Shown here piece by piece: positions 16,929-25,982 of a stretch of DNA of 64,000 bases (position 1 is the first letter of the stretch; each line of letters starts with the position of its first letter). The notes beneath the pieces are model-generated. The model worked only from the letters and a program-made list of their open reading frames with translations, was not told the DNA's origin and searched no databases. The position numbers and the translations under genes are program-made. The stretch lies in NCBI GenBank assembly GCA_000493965.1, contig AWNV01000005.1, forward strand, positions 1 to 64,000, written 5' to 3'. This DNA comes from Candidatus Aminicenans sakinawicola JGI OTU-1. GTDB taxonomy: Bacteria > Acidobacteriota > Aminicenantia > Aminicenantales > Aminicenantaceae.

Positions 16929-18449
16929 ATGCTTTTTAAAATTTCTAGTGCAGCTTTAAATGGAATTACAGCCTATATTGTTGATGTTGAGGTTGACATT
17001 TCGTTGGGGATTCCTGGTTTTGTCATAGTGGGCCTCCCTGATGCTGCTGTACGGGAGAGCAAAGAAAGAGTAAGGGCTGCCTTAAAGAACTGCGGATACG
17101 TATTTCCTTCGCGAAAAATTATTATAAATCTAGCTCCTGCTGACAGGAAAAAAGAAGGCTCAGCATTCGATCTTCCCATATGTCTTGGGCTCTTGGCTCA
17201 CTTAGATATCTTTCCTTATGAGAAGCTCCAGGACTATTTATTTTTAGGAGAACTGGCTTTGGATGGAAGACTAAAGTCCGGTAGAGGTATTTTATCTTCA
17301 ACTGTTCTTGCCAGGGAGAAGGGTTTTAAGGGAATTGTTATCCCCAAAGAAAATGAAAAGGAAGCAGCATTGGTTCAGACTATAAATGTTTATGGGCTCA
17401 AGAATTTGGTGCAGGTTGTTCGACTTCTAATGGATTGCGAATCTATGCTTCCATGTAAATATTCTTTAAAAGAACTCTTGCCCCGGGTGGACTACGAAGT
17501 GGATTTTAAAGAAATAAGAGGGCAGCAGCATGTGAAGCGGGCACTGGAAGTAGCATCGGCAGGGGGGCATAATGTTCTATTAATCGGGCCTCCGGGAGCA
17601 GGAAAAACAATGATGGCAAGAATGCTGCCTACTATTTTGCCGCCCATGTCATTCCAAGAAATAATAGATGTGACACAAATATACAGTGCTTCGGGTTTAT
17701 TAAAGAAAGAAGGAGCAATTGGAGAAAGGCCTTTTCGTGCTCCCCACCACACGATTTCCAGTGCGGGCTTGATTGGAGGCGGAATTATTCCTAAAGCAGG
17801 AGAGGTTACGCTGGCTCATCATGGCGTATTATTCCTGGATGAGTTCCCCGAGTTCCGAAAACGTATTCTTGAAGGTTTGAGACAGCCTTTGGAAGATGGG
17901 AAAGTTACAATTTCTCGAGCTTCAATGGCAGTGACTTATCCTTCTTCCTTTATGCTGGTAGCAGCTATGAATCCATGCGAAGATACATTTTACGGGCTTG
18001 CTGCTTCTGATTTTGAATGTACAGAAAGACAGAGGGTCCAGTATTATTCAAAGATTTCAGGACCACTTCTTGATCGTATCGATATTCAAGTTGAAGTTCC
18101 GAAGGTTGAATTCAGGGATATTATTTCTAAGTTTGAAGGGGAGACTTCAGCAGAAATAAGAAGAAGAGTAATCTGTGCAAGGAACAGGCAGCTTCTAAGA
18201 TTCAAGGGGAAAAAGATTTACTGCAATGCTCATATGGGCTCGAAAGAGCTCAAAAGTTTCTGCCAGATTGATAAAGAAGGGAAAGAGCTTTTAGAAATGG
18301 CCGTGAATAAGCTAGGCTTTAGTGCCAGGGCATATACACGTGTTTTAAAAGTGGGGCGTACCATTGCTGATTTGAGCGGAGAGGAAGGGATAAGTCCTGT
18401 CCATATTTCAGAAGCGATTCAGTATAGGATGATGGATAAGTATTTTTAA
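16929..18449 (+). CDS. comM: ComM/YifB-family Mg chelatase-like AAA ATPase
   Basis: 506-residue AAA+ ATPase; the ComM family promotes branch migration during natural transformation in some bacteria. N-terminal segment G-I-P-G-F-V-I-V-G-L-P-D-A-A-V-R-E-S is typical, Walker A is G-P-P-G-A-G-K-T near residue 221, Walker B L-F-L-D-E-F-P-E near 300, and S-G-P-L-L-D-R-I-D near 376 is sensor-like. The usual C-P-C-G...C-x-C metal loop before it is degenerate: only N-P-C and one later Cys remain. An in-frame TTG at 16884 would add 15 residues; the ATG at 16929 gives the family N-terminus. Confidence 0.88.
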   Translation: MLFKISSAALNGITAYIVDVEVDISLGIPGFVIVGLPDAAVRESKERVRAALKNCGYVFPSRKIIINLAPADRKKEGSAFDLPICLGLLAHLDIFPYEKLQDYLFLGELALDGRLKSGRGILSSTVLAREKGFKGIVIPKENEKEAALVQTINVYGLKNLVQVVRLLMDCESMLPCKYSLKELLPRVDYEVDFKEIRGQQHVKRALEVASAGGHNVLLIGPPGAGKTMMARMLPTILPPMSFQEIIDVTQIYSASGLLKKEGAIGERPFRAPHHTISSAGLIGGGIIPKAGEVTLAHHGVLFLDEFPEFRKRILEGLRQPLEDGKVTISRASMAVTYPSSFMLVAAMNPCEDTFYGLAASDFECTERQRVQYYSKISGPLLDRIDIQVEVPKVEFRDIISKFEGETSAEIRRRVICARNRQLLRFKGKKIYCNAHMGSKELKSFCQIDKEGKELLEMAVNKLGFSARAYTRVLKVGRTIADLSGEEGISPVHISEAIQYRMMDKYF

Positions 18450-18466
18450 CCTGAATTATTCATAAA
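18450..18466 (+). repeat. 17-base direct repeat, copy 1
   Basis: Begins two bases after the comM-like stop; cctgaattattcataaa recurs exactly at 18541-18557 just before the M20 amidohydrolase gene. The two copies bracket its presumed promoter. Confidence 0.6.
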
Positions 18467-18528
18467 GAATGCTGATAATAGATTTGGAGCAGATGGATTT
18501 GCTCTTTAAGGAAAGAATAGAATTATAG

Positions 18529-18534
18529 TATAAT
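18529..18534 (+). promoter_or_regulatory. Candidate -10 element for the M20 amidohydrolase gene
   Basis: Perfect TATAAT 42 bases before the ATG. No good -35 at the standard distance (TTAAGG at 18506-18511 with a 17-base spacer is weak). Confidence 0.35.
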
Positions 18535-18540
18535 AATTCT

Positions 18541-18557
18541 CCTGAATTATTCATAAA
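18541..18557 (+). repeat. 17-base direct repeat, copy 2
   Basis: Exact second copy of 18450-18466. It lies in the predicted 5' leader, just before AAGGAGG of the M20 gene. Confidence 0.6.
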
Positions 18558-18575
18558 TACTAAGAAGGAGGTGCC

Positions 18576-20060
18576 ATGAAGAAGAATATTTCCTTATTTT
18601 TAAGTGTATTCCTTCTTTTATCTGTTTTCGCTTTTTCGGAAAAAGATAAAGAGGATCCCTTCCTGATTAATATTAAGCCAGCGAAACTGACATCCTTGAA
18701 GAAGGAAGCTTTCTCCTGGCTTGATGCTCATATGACTGAGCTTTGTGAGATTAACGATAAAATATGGCATTTTGCAGAGGTAGCTATGGAAGAATACCAA
18801 TCTTCCGAACTCCTGGCTTCTTACCTGGGAAAAATGGGATTCAAAGTTACGAGAAACGTTGCCGGAATGCCTACAGCGTTTGTAGCTGTCTATGGATCAG
18901 GCGAGCCTGTGATAGGTATTCTTGCTGAGTATGATGCTCTTCCCGGTCTTTCACAGCAAGCTGTCCCTTATGAAAAACCTTTCAAAGCCGGGGCGTCTGG
19001 CCATGGGTGCGGCCACAATATCTTCGGTACATCGAGCACTGCGGCGGCGGTTGCCATCAAGCAGCTGATGGAGAAAAAAGGGATTGAGGGAACAGTTAAA
19101 CTTTTTGGGTGTCCCGCAGAAGAAACGGTTGTAGGCAAGGTATTTATGGCACGGGATGGTATTTTTGATGGACTTTCCTGCTGTATTCAATGGCATCCAA
19201 GTTCTGTAAATCAGGTTTCTCTCGGTTCGAGCAATGCCTTGAATCAATTTGAAGTAGAATTTTTTGGAAAATCGGCTCATTCAGCCGGAGATCCGTGGGA
19301 TGGACGGAGTGCTTTGGATGCAGTTGAATTGACTGATATTGGATTGAATTATCTTCGGGAACATCTAAGGCCGACAGCTAGAATTCACTATGTTATCCAG
19401 GATGGAGGTGCTGCTCCCAATGTTGTTCCTGCTTATGCCAGGGCATGGTACTATGTCAGGGATATCGACCGTGCAAGCGTAAAGGAAGACTATGAACGAG
19501 TTTTAAAGGTCATAGAAGGTGCTGCAAAAATGACCGAGACGACTTATAAGGTTCATTTTATCAGCGGGGTGTATGAAATGTTACCAAACCGGACAGGAAA
19601 TGAGCTGGTTTACAGTAATTTATTGCTTGTGGGGCCGCCGAAATTTACTGATGAGGAACAGGAATATGCAAAGGAAATTCAGAGAAATTTGGGACTTAAA
19701 GAGCAGGGGCTAAGTACAAAGATTGAACTTTTCAGGCTTCCCCAAAGAAGTTGGGGAGGGGGATCTACAGATGTTGCTGAAGTGAGCTGGCTTACTCCCA
19801 CAACAGCATTGGGGGTAGCCACAAAACCTCTTGGTACACCCGGTCATCATTGGTCAATGGTCGCCTGTGGAGGAATGTCTATCGGCCATAAAGGCATGAT
19901 TACTGCTGCCAAAGTTATGGCTGCTTCAGGAATTGAATTGTTCTCTCATCCTGAAATTATTGCAAAGATGAGAAAGGAATGGATGGAAAAAAAGAAAGGT
20001 AGGGAATATAAATCTCCTCTGCCTCCGGCCCTCAAGCCGCCAGTAAAGCCAAAGAAATAA
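18576..20060 (+). CDS. Exported M20-family amidohydrolase (AbgB-like)
   Basis: 494-residue M20D-type metallohydrolase with a signal peptide at about residues 1-21, so probably periplasmic. Metal ligands are visible as G-H-G-C-G-H-N near 145, A-E-E-T near 187, W-H-P near 207 and a late G-T-P-G-H-H near 426. Closest named relatives are p-aminobenzoyl-glutamate hydrolase subunit B-like proteins, which release an amine from an N-acyl amino acid or dipeptide. The C-terminal 25 residues are Lys/Pro-rich. RBS AAGGAGG lies five bases before the ATG. It may feed the downstream histidine catabolism with amino acids, which is inference. Confidence 0.88.
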   Translation: MKKNISLFLSVFLLLSVFAFSEKDKEDPFLINIKPAKLTSLKKEAFSWLDAHMTELCEINDKIWHFAEVAMEEYQSSELLASYLGKMGFKVTRNVAGMPTAFVAVYGSGEPVIGILAEYDALPGLSQQAVPYEKPFKAGASGHGCGHNIFGTSSTAAAVAIKQLMEKKGIEGTVKLFGCPAEETVVGKVFMARDGIFDGLSCCIQWHPSSVNQVSLGSSNALNQFEVEFFGKSAHSAGDPWDGRSALDAVELTDIGLNYLREHLRPTARIHYVIQDGGAAPNVVPAYARAWYYVRDIDRASVKEDYERVLKVIEGAAKMTETTYKVHFISGVYEMLPNRTGNELVYSNLLLVGPPKFTDEEQEYAKEIQRNLGLKEQGLSTKIELFRLPQRSWGGGSTDVAEVSWLTPTTALGVATKPLGTPGHHWSMVACGGMSIGHKGMITAAKVMAASGIELFSHPEIIAKMRKEWMEKKKGREYKSPLPPALKPPVKPKK

Positions 20061-20097
20061 ATATGCATATAATGTATTTTATGCGTTTGGAGGAGTC

Positions 20098-20661
20098 ATG
20101 GGAAAAAATGGAAGCTTAAATATAAGCAGACGGGCCTTTATGGCTTCTGGTTCAGGTCTGTTAGTAGGAACAATAGCATTTAGTATGCCTTCCTTTTTAA
20201 CACATCCTGCTCAAGAAGGTCCAAAGCTCAGTGAGGAATTAACCCCGGAAGAATTGAAAATGGTTAACCAATCTGTGATGGCGAAAGATATGGAAAATTA
20301 TTTTGGAAAAGGCTATAGTTGTGCAGAGTCCCTGTTAATGGTGTCACTTAGATATCTTAAGCAGCCCGAAGAAATGGTTTGGGCAGCATGTGGTTATGGT
20401 GGAGGAATGGCCCATAAGGATCTATGTGGGTTTTTGACTGCTGGATCCATGGCGATAGGTTTTGCATCAGGGGAGTTGGATATGGAAAGAAAGGAAGCGA
20501 AAAAATATTGCAGCCGGTTGATCAATCGATACTGGGACTGGTGGAAAATCACAGCCCCCCTGCACTGTAGGGACATTCGGAAGCCGGGAGTTAGCAGTAA
20601 AGTATGCCGCCGCCTTGGTCTGCTTGGCGCAGTAAAAATTGAGGAGTTAATTAAAACTTAA
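20098..20661 (+). CDS. Tat-exported C_GCAxxG_C_C family protein
   Basis: 187 residues. The N-terminus has S-R-R-A-F-M followed by a hydrophobic stretch, a twin-arginine signal, so the folded protein, probably with a cofactor, is exported. The body shows the family pattern: G-Y-S-C-A-E-S near residue 75, A-A-C-G-Y-G-G-G-M near 99, D-L-C-G near 111, then K-Y-C-S-R near 140, H-C-R-D near 160 and a last Cys near 173. The spaced cysteines suggest metal or redox-cofactor binding; the reaction is unknown. It lies between the M20 amidohydrolase and hutH, in the same direction. Confidence 0.82.
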   Translation: MGKNGSLNISRRAFMASGSGLLVGTIAFSMPSFLTHPAQEGPKLSEELTPEELKMVNQSVMAKDMENYFGKGYSCAESLLMVSLRYLKQPEEMVWAACGYGGGMAHKDLCGFLTAGSMAIGFASGELDMERKEAKKYCSRLINRYWDWWKITAPLHCRDIRKPGVSSKVCRRLGLLGAVKIEELIKT

Positions 20662-20713
20662 TATATTTATAATGAATAATTAAGGTTGGATTAAATTGCA
20701 TAAGGAGAGATAA

Positions 20714-22255
20714 ATGACACTTATTGTTAAAGGATCTGGGTTAACTATTGAAGATGTTGTAAGGGTTGCAAGAGATGGCGAACGAGTCAGCCTTCATACC
20801 GATGCACTCGAAAGGATCAAGATATGCCGGGCTATGCTTGATAAGAAAATAAAAGCTCATGAAATCATGTATGGAGTAAATACCGGCATTGGAGAGTTTT
20901 CAGAGATAGTCCTCAGTGATGAGCAAATGGAGGATTTTCAAAAATATTTGATTTATAATCATGCGGCGGGAATAGGTGATCCCATACCGATTGACCATGT
21001 TAGAGGTGCGATGTTAAGCAGGATTAATGTTCATGCTCACGGTAATTCAGGATCCCGGCCGGAGATTACACTGACTTTAATTGAAATGTTAAATAAAGGG
21101 GTCACTCCTCTTGTCTGCGAGAAGGGATCTGTAGGGGCCTGCGGTGATTTGGCTCCAATGTCGCAAATTGCCTTATTGTTGTTAGGAGAAGGCCAGGCCT
21201 ATTATAATGGTGAAGAGCTTAAAGGGAAAGATGCATTTGAAAAGGCGGGCATCCAGGTTCCGGGATTAAAAGCAAGGGATGGACTGGCAGCGATCAATGG
21301 CTCAAATTTGTTAACTGCGATGAGTGCATTGATGCTGTATGATACTGGCAACTGGCTGAAACAGGCTGAAATTGCCGCAGCCATGTCACTCGAGGCTCTG
21401 AAGGCAAACATGAAGCCCTATACTCCAAAGCTTCATGAGGCCAGAGGGTTTCCTGGAGCTGTCAGAAGCGCAAATTCCATACAAAAAATCATTAAGGATG
21501 GTGATTTAGTTCAGGGAAAGGTTAAGGTTAAAGTTCAGGATGCATATTCCATGCGTTCGACTCCTCAGGTGATTGGATCGGCTCATGATGTGGTTGCCTG
21601 GGCCAGAGAACAAGTTGAAATTGAACTAAATGGAGTAGGGGATAACCCTGTTTTTTTCCCTGAAGAAAATCTTCAATTGTCAGGGGCTAACTTCCAGGGC
21701 GCTCCTGTCTCTCTGCCAATGGATATGGTTGGAGCTGCTGTAACAATGATAAGTGTTATGTCAGAGCGGAGGATGAACCGACTGAATAATCCTGCTTTGA
21801 GTGTTGGCCTGCCTCCGTTTCTGACAAAAGGGGCTGGGATGTTCTCGGGCTTAATGTTGAGCCAATACACGGCGGATATGCAGATTGTTGAACAGAGAAT
21901 TCTTTCTATGCCGGCATCTATTCAATCAATTCCAGCAGCTGCTGACCAGGAAGATTTTGTCTCCATGGGGATGAATACGGCTCTTAAAAATTTTCAAATA
22001 CTCGATAATGCATATGGTATTCTAGGGATTGAATTCATGGCAGCAGCACAGGCTTTGGATTTACGCGAGCTTTTGGAAGAAAAACCCTATAAATTGGGGA
22101 ATGGTGTAGCAAAGGCAAAGGAAGTTATTCGCAGGCATGTCGAATTTTTAGACGTAGACCGGCCATTATATTCTGATCATAATAAGATGAAGGAATTGGT
22201 AAAATCTTGCGAGATACTTAATGAAGTAGAGAAAACAGTCGGCAGCTTGGGATAA
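20714..22255 (+). CDS. hutH: Histidine ammonia-lyase-family enzyme with A-C-G in place of A-S-G
   Basis: 513-residue aromatic amino acid lyase that would deaminate histidine to urocanate. Residues matching P. putida numbering: Tyr53 (M-Y-G-V-N-T-G), His83 (N-H-A-A-G), Asn195 (I-N-G-S-N), an Arg in Y-S-M-R-S-T-P-Q-V near 281 and Glu413 in D-Q-E-D. The cofactor (MIO) tripeptide is Ala142-Cys143-Gly144 instead of Ala-Ser-Gly, read directly as GCC TGC GGT. Q-E-D is followed by Phe where histidine-type enzymes usually have His. A different aromatic substrate is therefore possible, but convergent hutI supports histidine. RBS AAGGAGAG precedes the ATG. Confidence 0.86.
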   Translation: MTLIVKGSGLTIEDVVRVARDGERVSLHTDALERIKICRAMLDKKIKAHEIMYGVNTGIGEFSEIVLSDEQMEDFQKYLIYNHAAGIGDPIPIDHVRGAMLSRINVHAHGNSGSRPEITLTLIEMLNKGVTPLVCEKGSVGACGDLAPMSQIALLLLGEGQAYYNGEELKGKDAFEKAGIQVPGLKARDGLAAINGSNLLTAMSALMLYDTGNWLKQAEIAAAMSLEALKANMKPYTPKLHEARGFPGAVRSANSIQKIIKDGDLVQGKVKVKVQDAYSMRSTPQVIGSAHDVVAWAREQVEIELNGVGDNPVFFPEENLQLSGANFQGAPVSLPMDMVGAAVTMISVMSERRMNRLNNPALSVGLPPFLTKGAGMFSGLMLSQYTADMQIVEQRILSMPASIQSIPAAADQEDFVSMGMNTALKNFQILDNAYGILGIEFMAAAQALDLRELLEEKPYKLGNGVAKAKEVIRRHVEFLDVDRPLYSDHNKMKELVKSCEILNEVEKTVGSLG

Positions 22256-22276
22256 GATAAACCCGCATCTGCAGTT

Positions 22277-23554
22277 TTAATCTGAGATGATTTTTCTATC
22301 CTTAACAACAATCTTGCCGTTTTTGATTACATGTTTTATGGGATTGATTCCGAGGTGGTAAATTAGATGGTGGTAATTGGGAACATCGCATAGGATGAGG
22401 TCCATTTTTTTCCCTACTTCCAGGCTTCCTGCTTCTTTGTGTCTTGCTAGTGCGTATGCGGCGTTTGCTGTTGCGGCATTGATAGACTCTTCGATACTCA
22501 TTTTCATGGTAAAGACGGCAAGCTGGGCTACGAAAAGCATGGATTCTGTCATGGAGCTTCCGGGGTTAAAGTCTGTAGCAATGGCAATAATAGCCCCCGC
22601 TTCGATGAGTTTGCGGGCAGGCGCTTTTGCCTCTGACATGAGAAAGAAAGGTACTGCAGGTAGAAGGGTTGCAGCAGTATTGCTTTTTGAAAGTTTTTTA
22701 ATTCCTTCTTCTGAAATAGAATGAAGATGGTCTGCCGAGTTGGCGCCTTCTTCTGCTGCAAGCTGAGCCCCACCCATGGGAGTGAATTCATCGGCATGAA
22801 TTTTGATTTTAAACTCGGCTTCTTTTGCAATCCGTATTAATTTTCTTGTCTCGTCGATCGAATATACATCCTTTTCACAGAAGACATCAAAAAAATCAGC
22901 CAGGTTATTTTTTTTGACTTCGGGGAGGATTTTATGAGTGAGATAATCAATATAGTCATTTTTCCTGGCTTTATATTCTTTCGGGACTTCGTGAGCTCCC
23001 ATAAAAGTCGGGATGATATCGATTGGATGGAGTTTATTCGCTTCTTTTAAGGCTCTGAGCTGTTTGATTTCATCCCTAAGATTCAGGCCGTATCCACTTT
23101 TTGCTTCGACTGTTGTCGTTCCATGTAGAAGCATACTGTCGAGTCGGGAAAGGCAAAGAGAGATGAGCTGCTTCTTGGATGCAGCACGTGTTGCGTCAAC
23201 AGTGGTTTGTATACCTAATCCTTTTTCTGCAAGTTCCTGGTATGTATAGCCTTTAACGCGGAGGGCAAACTCTTCTTCTCTAGTTCCGGCAAAAGGAAGA
23301 TGTGTATGTGAGTCAACAAAACCTGGAAGTCCTATTAGCCTGCTGCCGTCAATGCATATGCTGTTTTTATCTAATCGAAAATTTTCTTTAAGTGTTTTTT
23401 TATCGCCAACAAAGACGATTCTTCCTTTGTTAGATGCAATACATCCACCTTCCATCAGCCCAAGGTCCTGCAGAGCCTCTTTTCTTTTTGGAATTGGCCC
23501 TTTGCACGTTATGAGTTGACTGCAATTAGTTACAACAAGGTCAGCCAAGTTCAC
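22277..23554 (-). CDS. hutI: Imidazolonepropionase
   Basis: 425-residue amidohydrolase-superfamily enzyme that opens the imidazolone ring in histidine degradation, giving N-formimino-glutamate. Metal ligands visible: H-T-H in D-S-H-T-H-L-P-F-A-G near residue 80, His in K-I-H-A-D-E-F near 253, S-A-D-H-L-H near 276 and Asp in A-T-D-F-N-P-G near 330. Start is GTG at 23554, with AAGGA upstream, inside the last 14 bases of ftsZ, so it is probably read through from the division cluster. It converges on hutH with 21 bases between. No hutU (urocanase) is in the window. Confidence 0.93.
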   Translation of the reverse strand: MNLADLVVTNCSQLITCKGPIPKRKEALQDLGLMEGGCIASNKGRIVFVGDKKTLKENFRLDKNSICIDGSRLIGLPGFVDSHTHLPFAGTREEEFALRVKGYTYQELAEKGLGIQTTVDATRAASKKQLISLCLSRLDSMLLHGTTTVEAKSGYGLNLRDEIKQLRALKEANKLHPIDIIPTFMGAHEVPKEYKARKNDYIDYLTHKILPEVKKNNLADFFDVFCEKDVYSIDETRKLIRIAKEAEFKIKIHADEFTPMGGAQLAAEEGANSADHLHSISEEGIKKLSKSNTAATLLPAVPFFLMSEAKAPARKLIEAGAIIAIATDFNPGSSMTESMLFVAQLAVFTMKMSIEESINAATANAAYALARHKEAGSLEVGKKMDLILCDVPNYHHLIYHLGINPIKHVIKNGKIVVKDRKIISD

Positions 23555-24749
23555 GGGAAGATTTCCTTATAGATGAATGTTTGTTTCTGATGAAGGAAGG
23601 TGTTTCGTAAGGTTCCCACTGTTTTTCCCATGTAGGCCTTTGCCAGAGCACATTGCTTCCTTTTGGCTCGAACAAGTATGTAGGTGTTTCTTGGGGTGCT
23701 GGGAATGGAGGAGGTCTTTTTATTGGTGGTGGTGTATATTTACCGGAAGAAACTAGTTCTCTTTCCGACGGTTGATCAAAACCTGTAGCAATAACTGTTA
23801 CTTTGACCATTTCTTTCAAATTTTCATCGATGACTGTGCCGAATATGATGTTTGCTTCTGGATGTGCCATTCCGTATATGAGTTCAGAAGCCTGAGAGAC
23901 TTCATGAAGAGTTATATCTTTTCCGCCCGTGATGTTTATAAGAACACCATGAGCTCCGTCTATAGAAGTGTCAATAAGAAGAGGGCTCGAGATAGCTTTA
24001 TGAGCTGCGTCGACAGCCCTGTTTTCTCCGGATGCTATTCCTGTACCCATGAAGGCCATTCCCATGCCTTTCATGATGGATTTGACGTCGGCAAAATCCA
24101 GATTGATCAGGCCTGGCCGGGTTATTAAGTCAGAAATGCCCTGGACTGCTTGGCGTAAGATATCATCGGCCATTCTAAATGCATCCTGGATGGAAGTATC
24201 CAGGTTGACTGTTTGAAGCAGTCTTTCATTTGGGATGGAAATAACCGTGTCGACACAAGATTTGAGCTCAGTAAGACCTTCTACTGCTTGTTTAGCACGG
24301 ACTTTTCCTTCAAAATCAAATGGGAGCGTGACAATTGCTATGGCTAAAATATCCATTTCAGAGGCGAGATTGGCAAGAACTGGAATTGCTCCTGTTCCTG
24401 TACCGCCTCCCAATCCTGTTGTTAGAAAAACCATATCTGCCCCTTCAAGAAGTTCAATCAATTTTTCTGTATCTTCCATGGCTGCATCCTTCCCGATGTC
24501 GGGTCTCCCTCCCGAACCCAATCCTTTTGTCAGTTGACTGCCGATCTGTAGTTTTATTCCGGATTTGTTATTGTTCAGGGCCTGAAGGTCGGTATTTACG
24601 ACAATAAATTCAACGCCTTCTATTTTAGCCTGTATCATTCTGTTTACAGCATTACTACCGCCGCCGCCTATACCGATTACTTTTATGTTGGCCCCATGAC
24701 GTACTTCGACTAAATGAAATTTTAGGTTGTTTTTAAATTGATCACTCAT
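23541..24749 (-). CDS. ftsZ: Cell division protein FtsZ
   Basis: 402-residue tubulin-like GTPase that forms the division ring. Seen: G-I-G-G-G-G-S-N near residue 26, the tubulin signature G-G-G-T-G-T-G near 115, and the T7 loop N-L-D-F-A-D-V near 215. After a Pro-rich linker the C-terminal peptide E-T-P-S-F-I-R is the conserved tail that binds FtsA and other partners. The N-terminus has about 20 extra residues before the core. It is nine bases downstream of ftsA and its end overlaps hutI. Confidence 0.97.
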   Translation of the reverse strand: MSDQFKNNLKFHLVEVRHGANIKVIGIGGGGSNAVNRMIQAKIEGVEFIVVNTDLQALNNNKSGIKLQIGSQLTKGLGSGGRPDIGKDAAMEDTEKLIELLEGADMVFLTTGLGGGTGTGAIPVLANLASEMDILAIAIVTLPFDFEGKVRAKQAVEGLTELKSCVDTVISIPNERLLQTVNLDTSIQDAFRMADDILRQAVQGISDLITRPGLINLDFADVKSIMKGMGMAFMGTGIASGENRAVDAAHKAISSPLLIDTSIDGAHGVLINITGGKDITLHEVSQASELIYGMAHPEANIIFGTVIDENLKEMVKVTVIATGFDQPSERELVSSGKYTPPPIKRPPPFPAPQETPTYLFEPKGSNVLWQRPTWEKQWEPYETPSFIRNKHSSIRKSSRELG

Positions 24750-24758
24750 TTTTTCCTC

Positions 24759-25982
24759 CTAAGCTTCTTTGAGCCAATCTTTAAATTTGGCAAGGAAGCC
24801 TTTTTTTCTATCTTTGGATGTTCCTTTTTCTTTCCACTGGCTAAATCCATAGAGGATAAGGCCTACAGAAGTAGCATAATCAGGAGTGCTTACTCTGTCG
24901 GCAAGACCCCCTATTCCGGTCGGATCACCACGCCTGACCGGAAGGTCAAAAACTCCCTCTGCTACTTCTTCCAGACCCTCCAGTAAAGCGGTTCCTCCTG
25001 TTAATACTATTCCTGAATTGAGAGATTTTTCGTATCCCATTTTTTTAATATCGTTATCAACCAGAGTGAATATTTCTTCTGCCCTGGGTTGAATGATATC
25101 TGCTAATAAATGTCTGGAGAGAACGCGCGGTTTTTTCCCGTGCCCGACTGAAGGCACTTCTATGGTTTCGTGTTCATCTGTAAGAGGGCTGGATACGCAT
25201 CCGAATTTTTTCTTTATTTTTTCTGCCTCTGGTATCGGTGTCCTAAGCCCTACAGCTATGTCATTTGTAAAATTGTCTCCACCTATTGGTATGATGGAGG
25301 TATACCACAGGCTTCCCCGTTCGAAAATGGCAATCTCAGTAGTTCCACCTCCGATGTCAATAAGTCCCACCCCAAGTTCCATTTCATCAAGAGTAAGGAC
25401 AGAAGCGCTTGTTGTTATCTGGTTAAGAATAATTTGCTCGATTTCAATTCCAGCCCTTGTAACGCAGGTCTTCAAGTTTTGGACGGATGTAATGGCTCCA
25501 GTAACAATATGGACATTAACTTCGAGTTTAATGCCGCTCATGCCGAGGGGATCTTTTATTCCATCTTGTTCGTCGACGACAAATTCCTGAGGAATGACAT
25601 GGATAATTTCCCTGTCCGGCGGGATGGATACAGCTTTAGACTGATCTATGACACGTTTGATATCTTCTCGGCTGATTTCTTTGTTTTTTCCTGAAACAGC
25701 AATAACACCCCTGCTGTTAAAGCTCTTTATGTGAGCACCGGAAATGCCAATAAATGCAGAATCGATTTCTACTCCTGCCATTAGCTCTGCCTCTTCCTGA
25801 GCCTTTTTAATAGCCTCTACTGTGGTGTCTAAATTGACTACTACACCTTTTCTAAGGCCTCTGGAATCAGCTGTTCCTATTCCGATAATCTCGATTTTTC
25901 TATCTTCTGTTATTTCACCAATAATTGCCGCAATTTTTTTTGTTCCTATGTCAAATCCGACAATATAGCCATTTTTTGGCAT
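24759..25982 (-). CDS. ftsA: Cell division protein FtsA
   Basis: 407-residue actin-like ATPase that anchors FtsZ to the inner membrane. Seen: phosphate-1 motif G-F-D-I-G-T-K-K near residue 9, phosphate-2 I-D-I-G-G-G-T-T near 210, adenosine motif L-T-G-G-T-A-L-L near 330, and a C-terminal amphipathic helix (F-L-A-K-F-K-D-W-L) for membrane binding. A roughly 20-residue insertion with the acid/His-rich stretch D-E-H-E lies near 265. Its start overlaps the ftsQ stop by one base. Confidence 0.96.
   Translation of the reverse strand: MPKNGYIVGFDIGTKKIAAIIGEITEDRKIEIIGIGTADSRGLRKGVVVNLDTTVEAIKKAQEEAELMAGVEIDSAFIGISGAHIKSFNSRGVIAVSGKNKEISREDIKRVIDQSKAVSIPPDREIIHVIPQEFVVDEQDGIKDPLGMSGIKLEVNVHIVTGAITSVQNLKTCVTRAGIEIEQIILNQITTSASVLTLDEMELGVGLIDIGGGTTEIAIFERGSLWYTSIIPIGGDNFTNDIAVGLRTPIPEAEKIKKKFGCVSSPLTDEHETIEVPSVGHGKKPRVLSRHLLADIIQPRAEEIFTLVDNDIKKMGYEKSLNSGIVLTGGTALLEGLEEVAEGVFDLPVRRGDPTGIGGLADRVSTPDYATSVGLILYGFSQWKEKGTSKDRKKGFLAKFKDWLKEA

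Noticed and set aside
22256..22276. Bidirectional terminator between hutH and hutI
   Set aside because: Only a weak CATCT/AGATG pairing with a long loop and no clear T-run in either direction.
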